Part shown: positions 1 through 5,057 of the stretch, piece after piece
Layout: every line of letters begins with the position of its first letter
Position numbering within the stretch: position 1 is the first letter of the stretch
Source: Methylomonas sp.
GTDB taxonomy: Bacteria > Pseudomonadota > Gammaproteobacteria > Methylococcales > Methylomonadaceae
Direction: 5' to 3'
DNA: 5,057 bases
Assembly: GCA_028688235.1 (NCBI GenBank)
Contig: JAQTYP010000286.1
Location: forward strand, 1 to 5,057
Notes under the pieces: model-generated
What the model was told of the DNA's origin: nothing
The model's input: only the letters and a program-made list of their open reading frames with translations
Database searches by the model: none
Position numbers and translations under genes: made by a program

Positions 1-87
1 TGGTAACGCCATGCTTCCGAAGGGGGCTTACTTTGCTCAGAACGAACGGTTAATCCTCCTTCTTTGTCCCGTTTTAAACGAGAAGCC
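1..87. repeat. Dispersed intergenic repeat, left copy (probably truncated by the window edge)
   Basis: This stretch matches 4468-4554 in the same orientation over 87 bases, with 6 mismatches (positions 41, 42, 54, 60, 64 and 65) and no gaps, about 93% identity. The match ends sharply after AGAAGCC at 87. Its left end is unknown because it coincides with the window start: the right copy is preceded by CA, completing the small palindrome CATGG-TAACG-CCATG. A second palindrome, CGTTT-T-AAACG at 70-80, is kept in both copies. It holds no credible coding sequence. I infer a non-coding dispersed repeat of the kind found between genes in many proteobacteria; I cannot name the family. Confidence 0.85.
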
Positions 88-363
88 GAAAGGGGTAAGG
101 TTGAAAGACCCAAGATAGTGGGCCAGAATATACTAACAGTCGTTTTTACCCGTGATAGCTGGAAAAGACGGTATTCAATCCGGCAAACGGTCTTGCTATT
201 ACAGGTTCGATCGATCGGCGGGGCTCTAAAATCGCTTCGAACGGACGATGTAAATACCGACGCCACACGAAACAAAGCTGTCGTCAGGGATTAGGATAAA
301 ATGGCCGCCCTGCAATCCACATTGCTTATCCAACTAGGCAATTCAACCCTTCGATAAACTATA
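88..363. other. Intergenic region upstream of the HDOD-GAF gene, little recognisable
   Basis: I see no convincing long gene, RNA gene or terminator here. An open frame of 76 codons (64-294) starts inside the repeat and has a composition and sequence that resemble no family I know, so I leave it out. A TATACT hexamer at 129-134 could be a -10 element but lacks a -35 at acceptable spacing; the TTGAAA at 101-106 is 22 bases away. The promoter of the downstream gene is therefore not identified. Only the small leader frame at 301-357 stands out. Confidence 0.5.
301..357 (+). CDS. Possible 18-residue leader ORF ahead of the HDOD-GAF gene
   Basis: An ATG at 301 preceded by AGGA (293-296, four bases away) opens an 18-codon frame ending in TAA at 355-357. 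It is in the same reading frame as the HDOD gene, whose ATG at 364 lies six bases past this stop and lacks a Shine-Dalgarno of its own. Translation of the leader could let ribosomes re-initiate at 364. Equally it may be a chance short ORF, since 18 codons carry no statistical weight. The peptide has no features I recognise, and the coupling idea is inference. Confidence 0.2.
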   Translation: MAALQSTLLIQLGNSTLR

Positions 364-924
364 ATGAAATCAACCGATTCCTCGCCGATAATACGCCGCA
401 GCCTGGACGAATGGACGGAGTTGCTTCGGGTCGAGGAAATGCCGATTTTTTCGAGTACCGCACAGGGGATATGCGCGGCACTCGACGACAAGCAGAAAGG
501 CGCCCTGGAATTGGCGACCATCATTCTGCAAGATCCCAATCTGACTGCCAAATTATTAAAGTTCAGTAACAGTCCTTATTACAATCCTTCCCGCCAGAAG
601 ATCAGCACTATCACCCGGGCCATCGTTATTCTGGGGGTGCAGATGATACGGGAGCTGACGCTGGCCTGTTCTTTTTTCGAATCGATTTTGTCTCCGACCA
701 ATAAGGAGAGAGCCAACATCGAAATTGCCAAAGCCTTACACTCGGCCGTTCAGGCCAGGGAACTGGCGATCATCCTGAAAGATCCGTCGCCCGAAGAAGT
801 GTTTGTGGCGACATTGTTGAACAATGTCGGCCAAGTCGCCTTTTGGTGTTCCAACAACAAGCAGACCACAAAATTGCAAGCGCTGATTGCCGCCGACGAT
901 TCAGGCTCGCTCGAAACCGAGTAA
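364..924 (+). CDS. HDOD domain protein, N-terminal fragment (186 aa)
   Basis: This is the part translated before the in-frame stop. Typical HDOD sequence is visible: ILQDPNLTAKLLKFSNSPYY at residues 54-73, STITRAIVILGVQMIREL at 81-98, a helix with H126, and LLNNVG at 151-156, which sits where HD proteins carry the His-Asp metal pair; the Asp is missing, as is normal for HDOD. The ATG at 364 is the only start that fits: an in-frame TAA lies at 355-357, and residues 14-30 already belong to the conserved N-terminal helix. No Shine-Dalgarno precedes it, so initiation may be weak or coupled to the small ORF at 301-357. The fragment lacks the last helices of the domain and may not fold stably. No signal peptide or membrane segment is seen; cytoplasmic. 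Confidence 0.7.
   Translation: MKSTDSSPIIRRSLDEWTELLRVEEMPIFSSTAQGICAALDDKQKGALELATIILQDPNLTAKLLKFSNSPYYNPSRQKISTITRAIVILGVQMIRELTLACSFFESILSPTNKERANIEIAKALHSAVQARELAIILKDPSPEEVFVATLLNNVGQVAFWCSNNKQTTKLQALIAADDSGSLETE
922..924 (+). other. In-frame TAA splitting the HDOD-GAF frame
   Basis: The TAA follows codons GAA ACC GAG and precedes AAG ACA CTG GGT, in a continuous open frame on both sides. The protein sequence resumes with a segment typical of the HDOD C-terminal half. A single substitution (C, G or A to T at 922) explains it. I see no selenocysteine-like or frameshift-like signal around it. Confidence 0.8.
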
Positions 925-981
925 AAGACACTGGGTTTTTACCTTACGGATTTAGGAAAGAAATTAAGTAAGGCCTGGCAA

Positions 982-1821
982 TTGACCGGCCTAATCAGCA
1001 ATGCAATCGATCATCCTGACTCCGCCGACAAAAGGATAGAGCTGGTACGACTGGGGCGCCGTATCAGTGAGGCCGTCCATCAGGGCTGGGATTCCGAAGT
1101 CATGCAGACTTGCTTGTCCGAACTCCAGCAATTGACCGGCGAAGACTTCGATGCCATCAAGGCCAAGATCAAGGCCAATATTCTGCGCGCCGTGGAAATC
1201 GCCGGACAATTTGGCGCCGATGATGCGTCCAAATACATCAGTTACGAGAAAATGACGCCTTCGGCAACGGTCGAGGAAGACCCGCAGCCGAATAAAAAGT
1301 TAATCCAGTATCAGATATTGCAAGACATTACGGCTCACATGAGCGGTAAATTCGAAGTGAACGTGCTGTTCGAAATGGTACTGGAAGGCATACATCGGGG
1401 CGTGGCAATGGACAGAACCTTATTCATGCTGCTGAGCCCGGATAAAAAATCGCTTAACGAAATCATTTCTTTGGGCTGGATGAAGCAGGACATCAATAAG
1501 AAAATCCATATCTATAACCACGACCCTTCCGGAAATCTGTTATTCGACGCCTTGAACGAGCCGGACGGCATTTGGTACAACCTCAAGCAACATACGAGAC
1601 TCTACACGACGCAAATTGAAATGACGCTTGGAAAACACGAGGCCTTCGTGTTTCCGGTTCACGTCGAGGGTAAGGCAATGGGCTTGATTTATTGCGACCG
1701 TGGTATCAATCATCAGGCATTAAATAAAGAGGATTTCTACGCGGCCAAGAATTTCGTCAATCAGGCGAAGATAGGTTTATTGATTTACCGCATGCAGAAA
1801 ACGATGAGCCAAGGCGCTTAG
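982..1821 (+). CDS. GAF domain fragment with HDOD C-terminal remnant (279 aa if started at TTG 982)
   Basis: This is the portion after the stop. Residues 1-80 are the helical C-terminal end of the HDOD domain. A charged linker follows (about 85-107), then a GAF domain (about 126-268) with GVAMDRTLFMLLSPD at 140-154 and FVFPVHVEGKAMGLIYCDR at 222-240, the beta strands that usually line the GAF ligand pocket. GAF domains bind small molecules or mediate dimerisation; the ligand here cannot be told. The TTG start is weakly supported (AAGG at 970-973, eight bases before it). The first ATG in frame is at 1102, still within the HDOD remnant. The frame opens straight after the stop at 925, so this is better read as the back half of the 364-1821 gene than as an independent gene. 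Confidence 0.6.
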   Translation: MTGLISNAIDHPDSADKRIELVRLGRRISEAVHQGWDSEVMQTCLSELQQLTGEDFDAIKAKIKANILRAVEIAGQFGADDASKYISYEKMTPSATVEEDPQPNKKLIQYQILQDITAHMSGKFEVNVLFEMVLEGIHRGVAMDRTLFMLLSPDKKSLNEIISLGWMKQDINKKIHIYNHDPSGNLLFDALNEPDGIWYNLKQHTRLYTTQIEMTLGKHEAFVFPVHVEGKAMGLIYCDRGINHQALNKEDFYAAKNFVNQAKIGLLIYRMQKTMSQGA

Positions 1822-1864
1822 CGGCGCGCCGCCAATCATCGCCGAAACAGCGCGCTTTGCTTGG

Positions 1865-3688
1865 CTAATCCGCGTTTTGTTCCTCCGGCAAGAATCCTCC
1901 GGCCTGCATGGCCCACAAGCGATGGTAAAAGCCTTTTTGGGCCAGCAAACTGGCGTGGCTGCCGTCTTCGACGATACGACCTTTATCGAACACCAAAATC
2001 CTGTCCAGATGGGCGATAGTCGACAATCTATGCGCAATGGCGATGACGGTTTTCCGCCCCATGACCCTGTCCAGATTTTCCTGTATGGTTTTTTCCGTCA
2101 CCGAATCCAGGCTAGCCGTGGCTTCGTCGAGTATCAAAATCGGGGCGTCCTTCAGCATCACGCGGGCTATGGCGATGCGTTGGCGTTGTCCCCCCGATAA
2201 TTTGACCCCGCGCTCTCCAACCAGAGAATCATAAGCCTCGGGCATGGCGGCGATGAATTCGTCGGCATGCGCCAGCTTCGCCGCCAGCCGGATGTCTTCG
2301 TCGCTTGCCTCCGGGCGGCCGTAGGCAATATTTTCCCTGAGACTGCGATGGAACAAGCTGGGGTCTTGCGGAATCAGGCTGACCTGGGCATGCAGCGACG
2401 CTTGCGTTGCCAATCCTATGTCCTGACCGTCTATCAGGATGCTGCCCGCCTGCGGTTCGAAGTTGCGCAAGATCAGGCTGACGAAGGTCGATTTGCCGGA
2501 GCCCGAAAATCCCACCAAGCCTATCCTTTCGCCCGGCCTAATTTCGACATTCAGATTTTGGAATATCGGCCTATTGGCTTCATAACCGAAGCAGACGTCG
2601 CGAAATACTAGTCGCCCCTCCGTCACGTTCAACGGCCGAGCGCCTTCTGTATCGACGATTTCGTGCGGTCTGACGATGACGTCGACACCGTTGGCGACGT
2701 TGCCGACATATTCGAAAAACTCCAGAAAACGCCGGGTCAGATTGCGGGCGTCGCCTATGACCAATAATGCCAAACCGGTGCTCATAGCGAAATCGCCAAC
2801 GCCGATCTCGCCGCCGCCCCACAATAACAAGGCGTAAGCTATCGTGCCGATTTTCAAAATCGCCGCGGCGGTGAATTGAAACCAACGCACTCTTTCCATG
2901 TACCAGAAAGTCCGACGGCCTTGTTTAACCTCGGTTTCCAGGTAGTCATCCAGATATTCGCGTTCGTAATCCAGTCGCGCAAATAATTTGGCGTTCAGCA
3001 TATTGGTCACCGCATCGACGATCTTGCCGTTAACCAGGCTGCGAGTGGCCGCGAAATCTTGGGCATAGGGCTGGCAGCGGGTCGCCAGCCAATAAGATAT
3101 GCCCACATACAAAAACACCCAGCCGGCGACGAAACCGCCCAAGCCGGCATGCACGTTAAACAACAACGAGACCGAAACGCCGAAGGTCACGGCTATGGGC
3201 CAAAAATCGCACAACACCGACCAGGTGGTGTGATTGACGCTGACCGCCGTTTCGCTGATCCTGTGCGCCAAACTGCCGGCGAAATGGTTGCCGAAATAAC
3301 GCGGCGAATGTTGCTGCAAATAGGCATACAGCAAGCGGGTCGTGCGTTGCCGCAAGCGCGGGCCTATGATGATCAGCACCGCACCGCTGGCGCGGCTGAA
3401 CAAAATTTCGGCCAGATTCAAGCCGGCCAACAATAGCAAGGGTTGTTTGACGACCTCCCACAATAATTCCGGATTGGTCTGTACCTCCTTCACGCTATCC
3501 ATCAGCGCCTTGATGGCATAAGGCACCAGAATGCTGCCGACTGCTTGACCGGTTTCCAGTAGCAACATCAGCACTATCAATCCACGAAAGCGTCGTAGAC
3601 AAAACAGGATGAAGCCGACCGTGTGGGTAGGAAGAGGCGGCGCGGAAGCGGCGCGTTGAAAGTCGGATTTAGCGCTATCTTTAGCCAT
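1865..3688 (-). CDS. ABC exporter half-transporter, fused permease and ATPase (MsbA/MdlB-like, 607 aa)
   Basis: A complete ABC-B type exporter subunit, expected to work as a homodimer or heterodimer in the inner membrane and to move a substrate out using ATP. Six hydrophobic segments are visible at about residues 36-57, 82-108, 157-180, 182-202, 272-291 and 297-313. The ATPase domain (about 358-595) has all motifs: A-loop Tyr369, Walker A GFSGSGKST 393-401, Q-loop Gln441, signature LSGGQ 497-501, Walker B ILILDE 517-522 with catalytic Glu522, D-loop SLD 526-528 and switch His553. It therefore looks fully active. Length is normal for the family. The ATG at 3688 gives a natural cytoplasmic N-terminus but has only a weak ribosome-binding site. 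The gene converges on the HDOD-GAF gene with 43 bases between stops, and no partner transporter gene adjoins it. The substrate (lipid, drug, peptide or other) cannot be decided from sequence, so no symbol is given. Confidence 0.93.
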   Translation of the reverse strand: MAKDSAKSDFQRAASAPPLPTHTVGFILFCLRRFRGLIVLMLLLETGQAVGSILVPYAIKALMDSVKEVQTNPELLWEVVKQPLLLLAGLNLAEILFSRASGAVLIIIGPRLRQRTTRLLYAYLQQHSPRYFGNHFAGSLAHRISETAVSVNHTTWSVLCDFWPIAVTFGVSVSLLFNVHAGLGGFVAGWVFLYVGISYWLATRCQPYAQDFAATRSLVNGKIVDAVTNMLNAKLFARLDYEREYLDDYLETEVKQGRRTFWYMERVRWFQFTAAAILKIGTIAYALLLWGGGEIGVGDFAMSTGLALLVIGDARNLTRRFLEFFEYVGNVANGVDVIVRPHEIVDTEGARPLNVTEGRLVFRDVCFGYEANRPIFQNLNVEIRPGERIGLVGFSGSGKSTFVSLILRNFEPQAGSILIDGQDIGLATQASLHAQVSLIPQDPSLFHRSLRENIAYGRPEASDEDIRLAAKLAHADEFIAAMPEAYDSLVGERGVKLSGGQRQRIAIARVMLKDAPILILDEATASLDSVTEKTIQENLDRVMGRKTVIAIAHRLSTIAHLDRILVFDKGRIVEDGSHASLLAQKGFYHRLWAMQAGGFLPEEQNAD

Positions 3689-3719
3689 GAATGCTTATGA
3701 AGGTCGTTTACAAGCTTAC

Positions 3720-3748
3720 TTTAAACCAAAATTCTCAGCTGTTTTCAA
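3720..3748 (-). promoter_or_regulatory. Candidate sigma-70 promoter for the ABC exporter
   Basis: On the minus strand, TTGAAA (plus-strand 3743-3748, 5/6 to the -35 consensus) is followed after 17 bases by TTTAAA (3720-3725, 4/6 to the -10 consensus). Transcription would start near 3713, about 25 bases before the ATG. The first DnaA-box module begins only 25 bp upstream of this -35, so DnaA or IHF binding there could affect this promoter; that is inference. Confidence 0.4.
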
Positions 3749-3772
3749 CATAATATTTGCGAGATCGGCAAG

Positions 3773-3849
3773 TTATCCACATTTTCTGTGGAAAACTTTG
3801 TCGATAAGCTGAGGGAAAATAGATATATAATTTAAATATCAAATGGTTA
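3773..3849 (+). repeat. DnaA/IHF module A
   Basis: Box 1 is TTATCCACA (3773-3781, plus, perfect). Box 2 is TTTTCCACA on the minus strand (3787-3795, one mismatch). Box 3 is TTATCGACA on the minus strand (3799-3807, one mismatch). Gaps are 5 and 3 bp. Boxes 1 and 2 with flanks also form an 11-bp inverted repeat (3771-3781 with 3787-3797, 10/11). After a 29-bp AT-rich linker comes TATCAAATGGTTA (3837-3849), a 13/13 IHF consensus match starting 64 bp from the module start. A short hairpin (TGCAGC 3859-3864 with GCTGCA 3868-3873) follows. Confidence 0.75.
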
Positions 3850-3927
3850 TTGTACTAATGCAGCCTTGCTGCAAGTTAAGGCAAAGCATAGGTAAAGGAT
3901 AAAGTCTCGCAAACTTCGAATGCATGT

Positions 3928-4004
3928 TTATCCCCATAATCTGTGGACAACTCTGTAGAAAAGCCGGAAGCATGCCTATTTAATAATTTATTTTCAATAA
4001 GTTA
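3928..4004 (+). repeat. DnaA/IHF module B
   Basis: Box 1 is TTATCCCCA (3928-3936, plus, one mismatch). Box 2 is TTGTCCACA on the minus strand (3942-3950, one mismatch). Box 3 is TTTTCTACA on the minus strand (3954-3962, two mismatches). Gaps are the same as in module A. The IHF-like site TTTCAATAAGTTA (3992-4004) matches 12/13 and again starts exactly 64 bp in. The 35-bp box part is 28/35 identical to module A and 27/35 to module C. This is the most degenerate copy; its start lies 155 bp after that of module A. Confidence 0.65.
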
Positions 4005-4100
4005 AATTAATTTGTCTAAATTTTGGTCAAATGACGGAGCTTCGACGACAAAGCAAAAATGTCAAGTAGTTATCCCTGTCTTTTATCGGCATAGACTTAG

Positions 4101-4177
4101 TTATCCCCACTTTATGTGGATAAGTTTGTAGATAATTTGTAACAAATGCCAATTAATGTTTTTATATCAAAGGCTTG
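4101..4177 (+). repeat. DnaA/IHF module C
   Basis: Box 1 is TTATCCCCA (4101-4109, plus, one mismatch). Box 2 is TTATCCACA on the minus strand (4115-4123, perfect). Box 3 is TTATCTACA on the minus strand (4127-4135, one mismatch). The IHF-like site TATCAAAGGCTTG (4165-4177) matches 13/13 and starts 64 bp in. The box part is 29/35 identical to module A. Similarity to module B continues weakly for about 24 bp past the IHF site (roughly 16/24). Degenerate extra nonamers lie just upstream (TTATCCCTG, 4070-4078) and downstream (TTATCCAGG, 4196-4204). Confidence 0.75.
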
Positions 4178-4311
4178 ACTTGAATTGTCCAATTTTTATC
4201 CAGGCCAATCGAGTATCCCTGATTTATCGTTTCCGGACCTGGTCCAGCGCACATGCAATTACCTGATTAGTATGCTTTTTCGGGCTACCGACTTAAGCCG
4301 GGACAGTCAGA

Positions 4312-4359
4312 GGTTAAGCCGTTCGTGGTGAGCAAAGTCGAACCATGAATGGCTTAACC
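4312..4359. repeat. Imperfect 18-bp inverted repeat (hairpin) of a dispersed repeat family
   Basis: Arms 4312-4329 and 4342-4359 are complementary at 16 of 18 positions, the two exceptions being G-T wobbles, with a 12-base loop. The core (GTTCGTGGTGAGC, GTCGAACCATGAA) resembles a palindromic intergenic repeat I recall from many proteobacterial genomes, and the bases after it (CCCTTCGACAAGCTC, 4365-4379) match another common form of it. There is no T-run directly after the stem, so it is not a standard terminator. Confidence 0.65.
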
Positions 4360-4467
4360 GTTCACCCTTCGACAAGCTCTCAAGAAACAGCTTTTTTATA
4401 TATTTAAAATCAATGACTTGTGAAATTTGAAAATTGCAAAAATTTGCCTCAAACAGCGGCTGTTTCA

Positions 4468-4554
4468 TGGTAACGCCATGCTTCCGAAGGGGGCTTACTT
4501 TGCTCAGGGCGAACGGTTAAGCCTCCCTCTGCGTCCCGTTTTAAACGAGAAGCC
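4468..4554. repeat. Dispersed intergenic repeat, right copy
   Basis: Same orientation and 81/87 identity to 1-87. It includes the palindromes CATGG-TAACG-CCATG (4466-4480) and CGTTT-T-AAACG (4537-4547), and a stem GGGGGCTTA (4489-4497) with TAAGCCTCC (4518-4526). The stretch AGGGCGAACGGTTAAGCC (4506-4523) is the reverse complement of 4351-4368 with one mismatch, linking this repeat to the neighbouring palindromic element. A perfect 7-bp palindrome, AAACAGC-G-GCTGTTT (4451-4465), abuts its left side. An open frame of 88 codons crosses it (4427-4693) but reads repeat sequence and is not a credible gene. Confidence 0.85.
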
Positions 4555-4681
4555 CTTTTTCGGCTACACCGTCATGCCCGCCGGGAAGCAGGCATCCAGT
4601 GCCATGGATGGCAAGCTTCGAGCTATCCTTGCGCTCTGGATTTCGGCATTCCTCATTGTGCCCCAGAAGATATGCCGAAAT
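4555..4681. repeat. Second dispersed repeat type with terminal 10-bp inverted repeat
   Basis: The stretch around 4570-4612 (GTCATGCCCGCCGGGAAGCA, CATCCAGTGCCATGGATGG) resembles a widespread bacterial intergenic repeat often mistranslated as VMPAG...ASSAMDG. The right part ends in a perfect inverted repeat, ATTTCGGCAT (4640-4649) and ATGCCGAAAT (4672-4681), separated by 22 bases. No poly-T follows. The family assignment is from memory; the palindromes are directly visible. Confidence 0.55.
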
Positions 4682-4689
4682 AACGATTA

Positions 4690-4718
4690 TTGAACATTGT
4701 TTAATTGTGTTTTATAGT
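4690..4718 (+). promoter_or_regulatory. Candidate sigma-70 promoter for the acyltransferase gene
   Basis: TTGAAC (4690-4695, 4/6 to the -35 consensus) and TATAGT (4713-4718, 5/6 to the -10 consensus) are separated by 17 bases. Transcription would begin near 4725, giving a leader of about 47 bases that contains the Shine-Dalgarno. It lies immediately downstream of the repeat cluster. Confidence 0.5.
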
Positions 4719-4759
4719 ATCGCCTGCAAATCACATTTCGTCTGCTAAGATGCGCCCCC

Positions 4760-4765
4760 AGGAGG
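4760..4765 (+). promoter_or_regulatory. Strong Shine-Dalgarno AGGAGG
   Basis: A full AGGAGG stands six bases before the ATG at 4772 and fixes that start. Confidence 0.85.
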
Positions 4766-4771
4766 CATACC

Positions 4772-5057
4772 ATGTTAAAACGATTTCTACGCTGGTTTTT
4801 GACACTATTATTTCGCGTCAAGGTCTTTGGCCTTGAAAACTACCATCAAGCCGGCGAACGGGTATTGATCGTCGCCAACCATACCTCGTTTCTGGACCCC
4901 TTGCTGCTCGGCGTATTCCTGCCCGACGACATCACCTTCGCGATCAATACCCAAATTTCGAAGCGCTGGTGGCTGAGACCATTTTTGAGTTTATCCAAAG
5001 TATTCCCGATGGATCCAACACACCCGCTGTCGTTGAAGGCGCTGATCCATCATCTGC
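4772..5057 (+). CDS. aas: Aas-like acyltransferase, N-terminal part (cut by the window edge)
   Basis: The first 95 residues of a PlsC/LPLAT-type acyltransferase that runs off the window. The catalytic NHX4D motif is present as NHTSFLD (residues 36-42, His37 and Asp42). The N-terminus is basic and hydrophobic (residues 1-20), suiting membrane association. VFPMDPTHPLSLKALIHHL (77-95) closely resembles the corresponding part of E. coli Aas (FVPLDPTQPMAIKHLVRLV, recalled). Aas joins an acyltransferase to an acyl-ACP synthetase and re-acylates lysophosphatidylethanolamine at the inner membrane. Whether the AMP-binding ligase half is present here cannot be seen; a stand-alone PlsC-type enzyme or a transporter fusion remains possible. 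The start is set by the AGGAGG at 4760. The gene is divergent from the ABC exporter, separated by the origin-like and repeat region. Confidence 0.8.
   Translation, partial: MLKRFLRWFLTLLFRVKVFGLENYHQAGERVLIVANHTSFLDPLLLGVFLPDDITFAINTQISKRWWLRPFLSLSKVFPMDPTHPLSLKALIHHL

Larger units (their letters stand above)
364..1821 (+). pseudogene. HDOD-GAF signalling protein gene interrupted by one in-frame TAA
   Basis: The frame from 364 to 1821 would encode 485 residues if the TAA at 922-924 (codon 187) were a sense codon. There is no frameshift and no other stop. Residues 13 to about 215 form an HDOD domain, a degenerate HD-like fold that acts as a sensor/output module in bacterial signalling and usually lacks the metal ligands of true HD hydrolases. 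The C-terminal part, about residues 330-475, is a GAF domain. The sequence across the stop, ending LETE before it and continuing KTLGFYLTDLGKKL after it, is the continuous helix expected inside the HDOD fold, so the two halves belong to one ancestral protein. TAA is one base from CAA, GAA or AAA. The otherwise perfect frame points to a very recent mutation, a sequencing error, or recoding. The family role is regulatory; I cannot name the pathway. Confidence 0.7.
3773..4177. other. Origin-like region: three DnaA-box/IHF modules (candidate oriC or datA/DARS-type locus)
   Basis: About 405 bp hold three copies of one composite module, giving nine DnaA-box-like nonamers (consensus TTATNCACA) and three IHF-like sites (consensus WATCAANNNNTTR). 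Two nonamers are perfect TTATCCACA (3773-3781 plus, 4115-4123 minus). Six have one mismatch and one has two. Very AT-rich stretches lie within it, for example 3816-3844 (2 G/C in 29) and 3977-4013 (2 G/C in 37). The flanking genes run away from the region on both sides. DnaA-box clusters with IHF are established hallmarks of oriC, and also of the E. coli datA and DARS2 loci that control DnaA nucleotide state. Against a textbook oriC: no dnaA, dnaN, rpmH, gidA or parAB in view, and I found only one GATC (3763-3766) near it. I am confident of the architecture and less sure which role applies. Confidence 0.6.

Noticed and set aside
64..294. 76-codon plus-strand open frame
   Set aside because: It starts inside the 87-bp repeat, has no good ribosome-binding site, and encodes a basic sequence with no recognisable domain.
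1821..1832. Perfect 12-bp GC palindrome GCGGCGCGCCGC between the convergent genes, considered as a terminator
   Set aside because: It has almost no loop once folded and no T-run follows on either strand, so it does not fit an intrinsic terminator.
2580..2885. Arginine-rich open frames opposite or within the ABC exporter (also 3059-3436, 3156-3461, 2267-2611, 1777-2037)
   Set aside because: These overlap a complete ABC exporter carrying all ATPase motifs; their low-complexity Arg/Gln/His-rich translations are typical shadow frames.
3773..4135. CRISPR-array interpretation of the three spaced 35-bp repeats
   Set aside because: Spacers are 120 and 138 bp, repeats are only about 80% identical, and the conserved parts are DnaA boxes with a linked IHF site; no cas genes are present.
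4640..4681. 10-bp inverted repeat considered as a terminator
   Set aside because: The loop is 22 bases and no poly-T tract follows; it fits better as the end of a repeat element.
4427..4693. 88-codon plus-strand open frame upstream of aas
   Set aside because: It reads through two dispersed repeats; the VMPAG...ASSAMDG stretch is a typical spurious translation of an intergenic repeat.

Overview
The window looks like chromosomal DNA from a gammaproteobacterium. Protein similarity and the style of its intergenic repeats recall methanotrophs of the Methylomonas/Methylobacter group, but that placement comes from memory and is only moderately secure. Coding regions have balanced base composition, and the large central intergenic region is clearly AT-rich.

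Layout, left to right. (1) Bases 1-87 are a partial copy of a dispersed intergenic repeat whose second copy lies at 4468-4554. (2) Bases 88-363 have no convincing gene except a possible 18-codon leader ORF. (3) Bases 364-1821 are one reading frame for an HDOD-GAF signalling protein, split by a single in-frame TAA at 922-924. It is either a very young pseudogene or two fragments. (4) Bases 1865-3688 on the minus strand encode a complete 607-residue ABC exporter half-transporter with fused membrane and ATPase domains, convergent with the HDOD-GAF gene. (5) Bases 3689-4771 (about 1.08 kb) have no credible gene but are rich in structure. (6) From 4772 to the window edge is the start of an Aas-type phospholipid acyltransferase, with a strong Shine-Dalgarno and a plausible sigma-70 promoter.

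The main discovery is in the first half of the large intergenic region. Three copies of a 77-bp module lie at 3773-3849, 3928-4004 and 4101-4177. Each begins with three DnaA-box-like nonamers in fixed geometry: one forward, a 5-bp gap, one reverse, a 3-bp gap, one reverse. Each then has a 29-bp linker and an IHF-consensus site exactly 64 bp from the module start. The IHF match is 13/13 in the first and third modules and 12/13 in the second. The linkers are much less conserved in sequence than the boxes, yet identical in length. AT-rich stretches overlap the modules, and the two flanking genes are transcribed away from the region. This is what a replication origin (oriC) or a DnaA-regulating locus (datA/DARS-like) should look like, although neither dnaA nor another classical origin neighbour is in view.

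The second half of that region (4312-4681) is a patchwork of dispersed palindromic repeats, including the second copy of the 87-bp repeat. The two 87-bp copies are in the same orientation and bracket the whole HDOD-GAF / ABC exporter / origin-like block.
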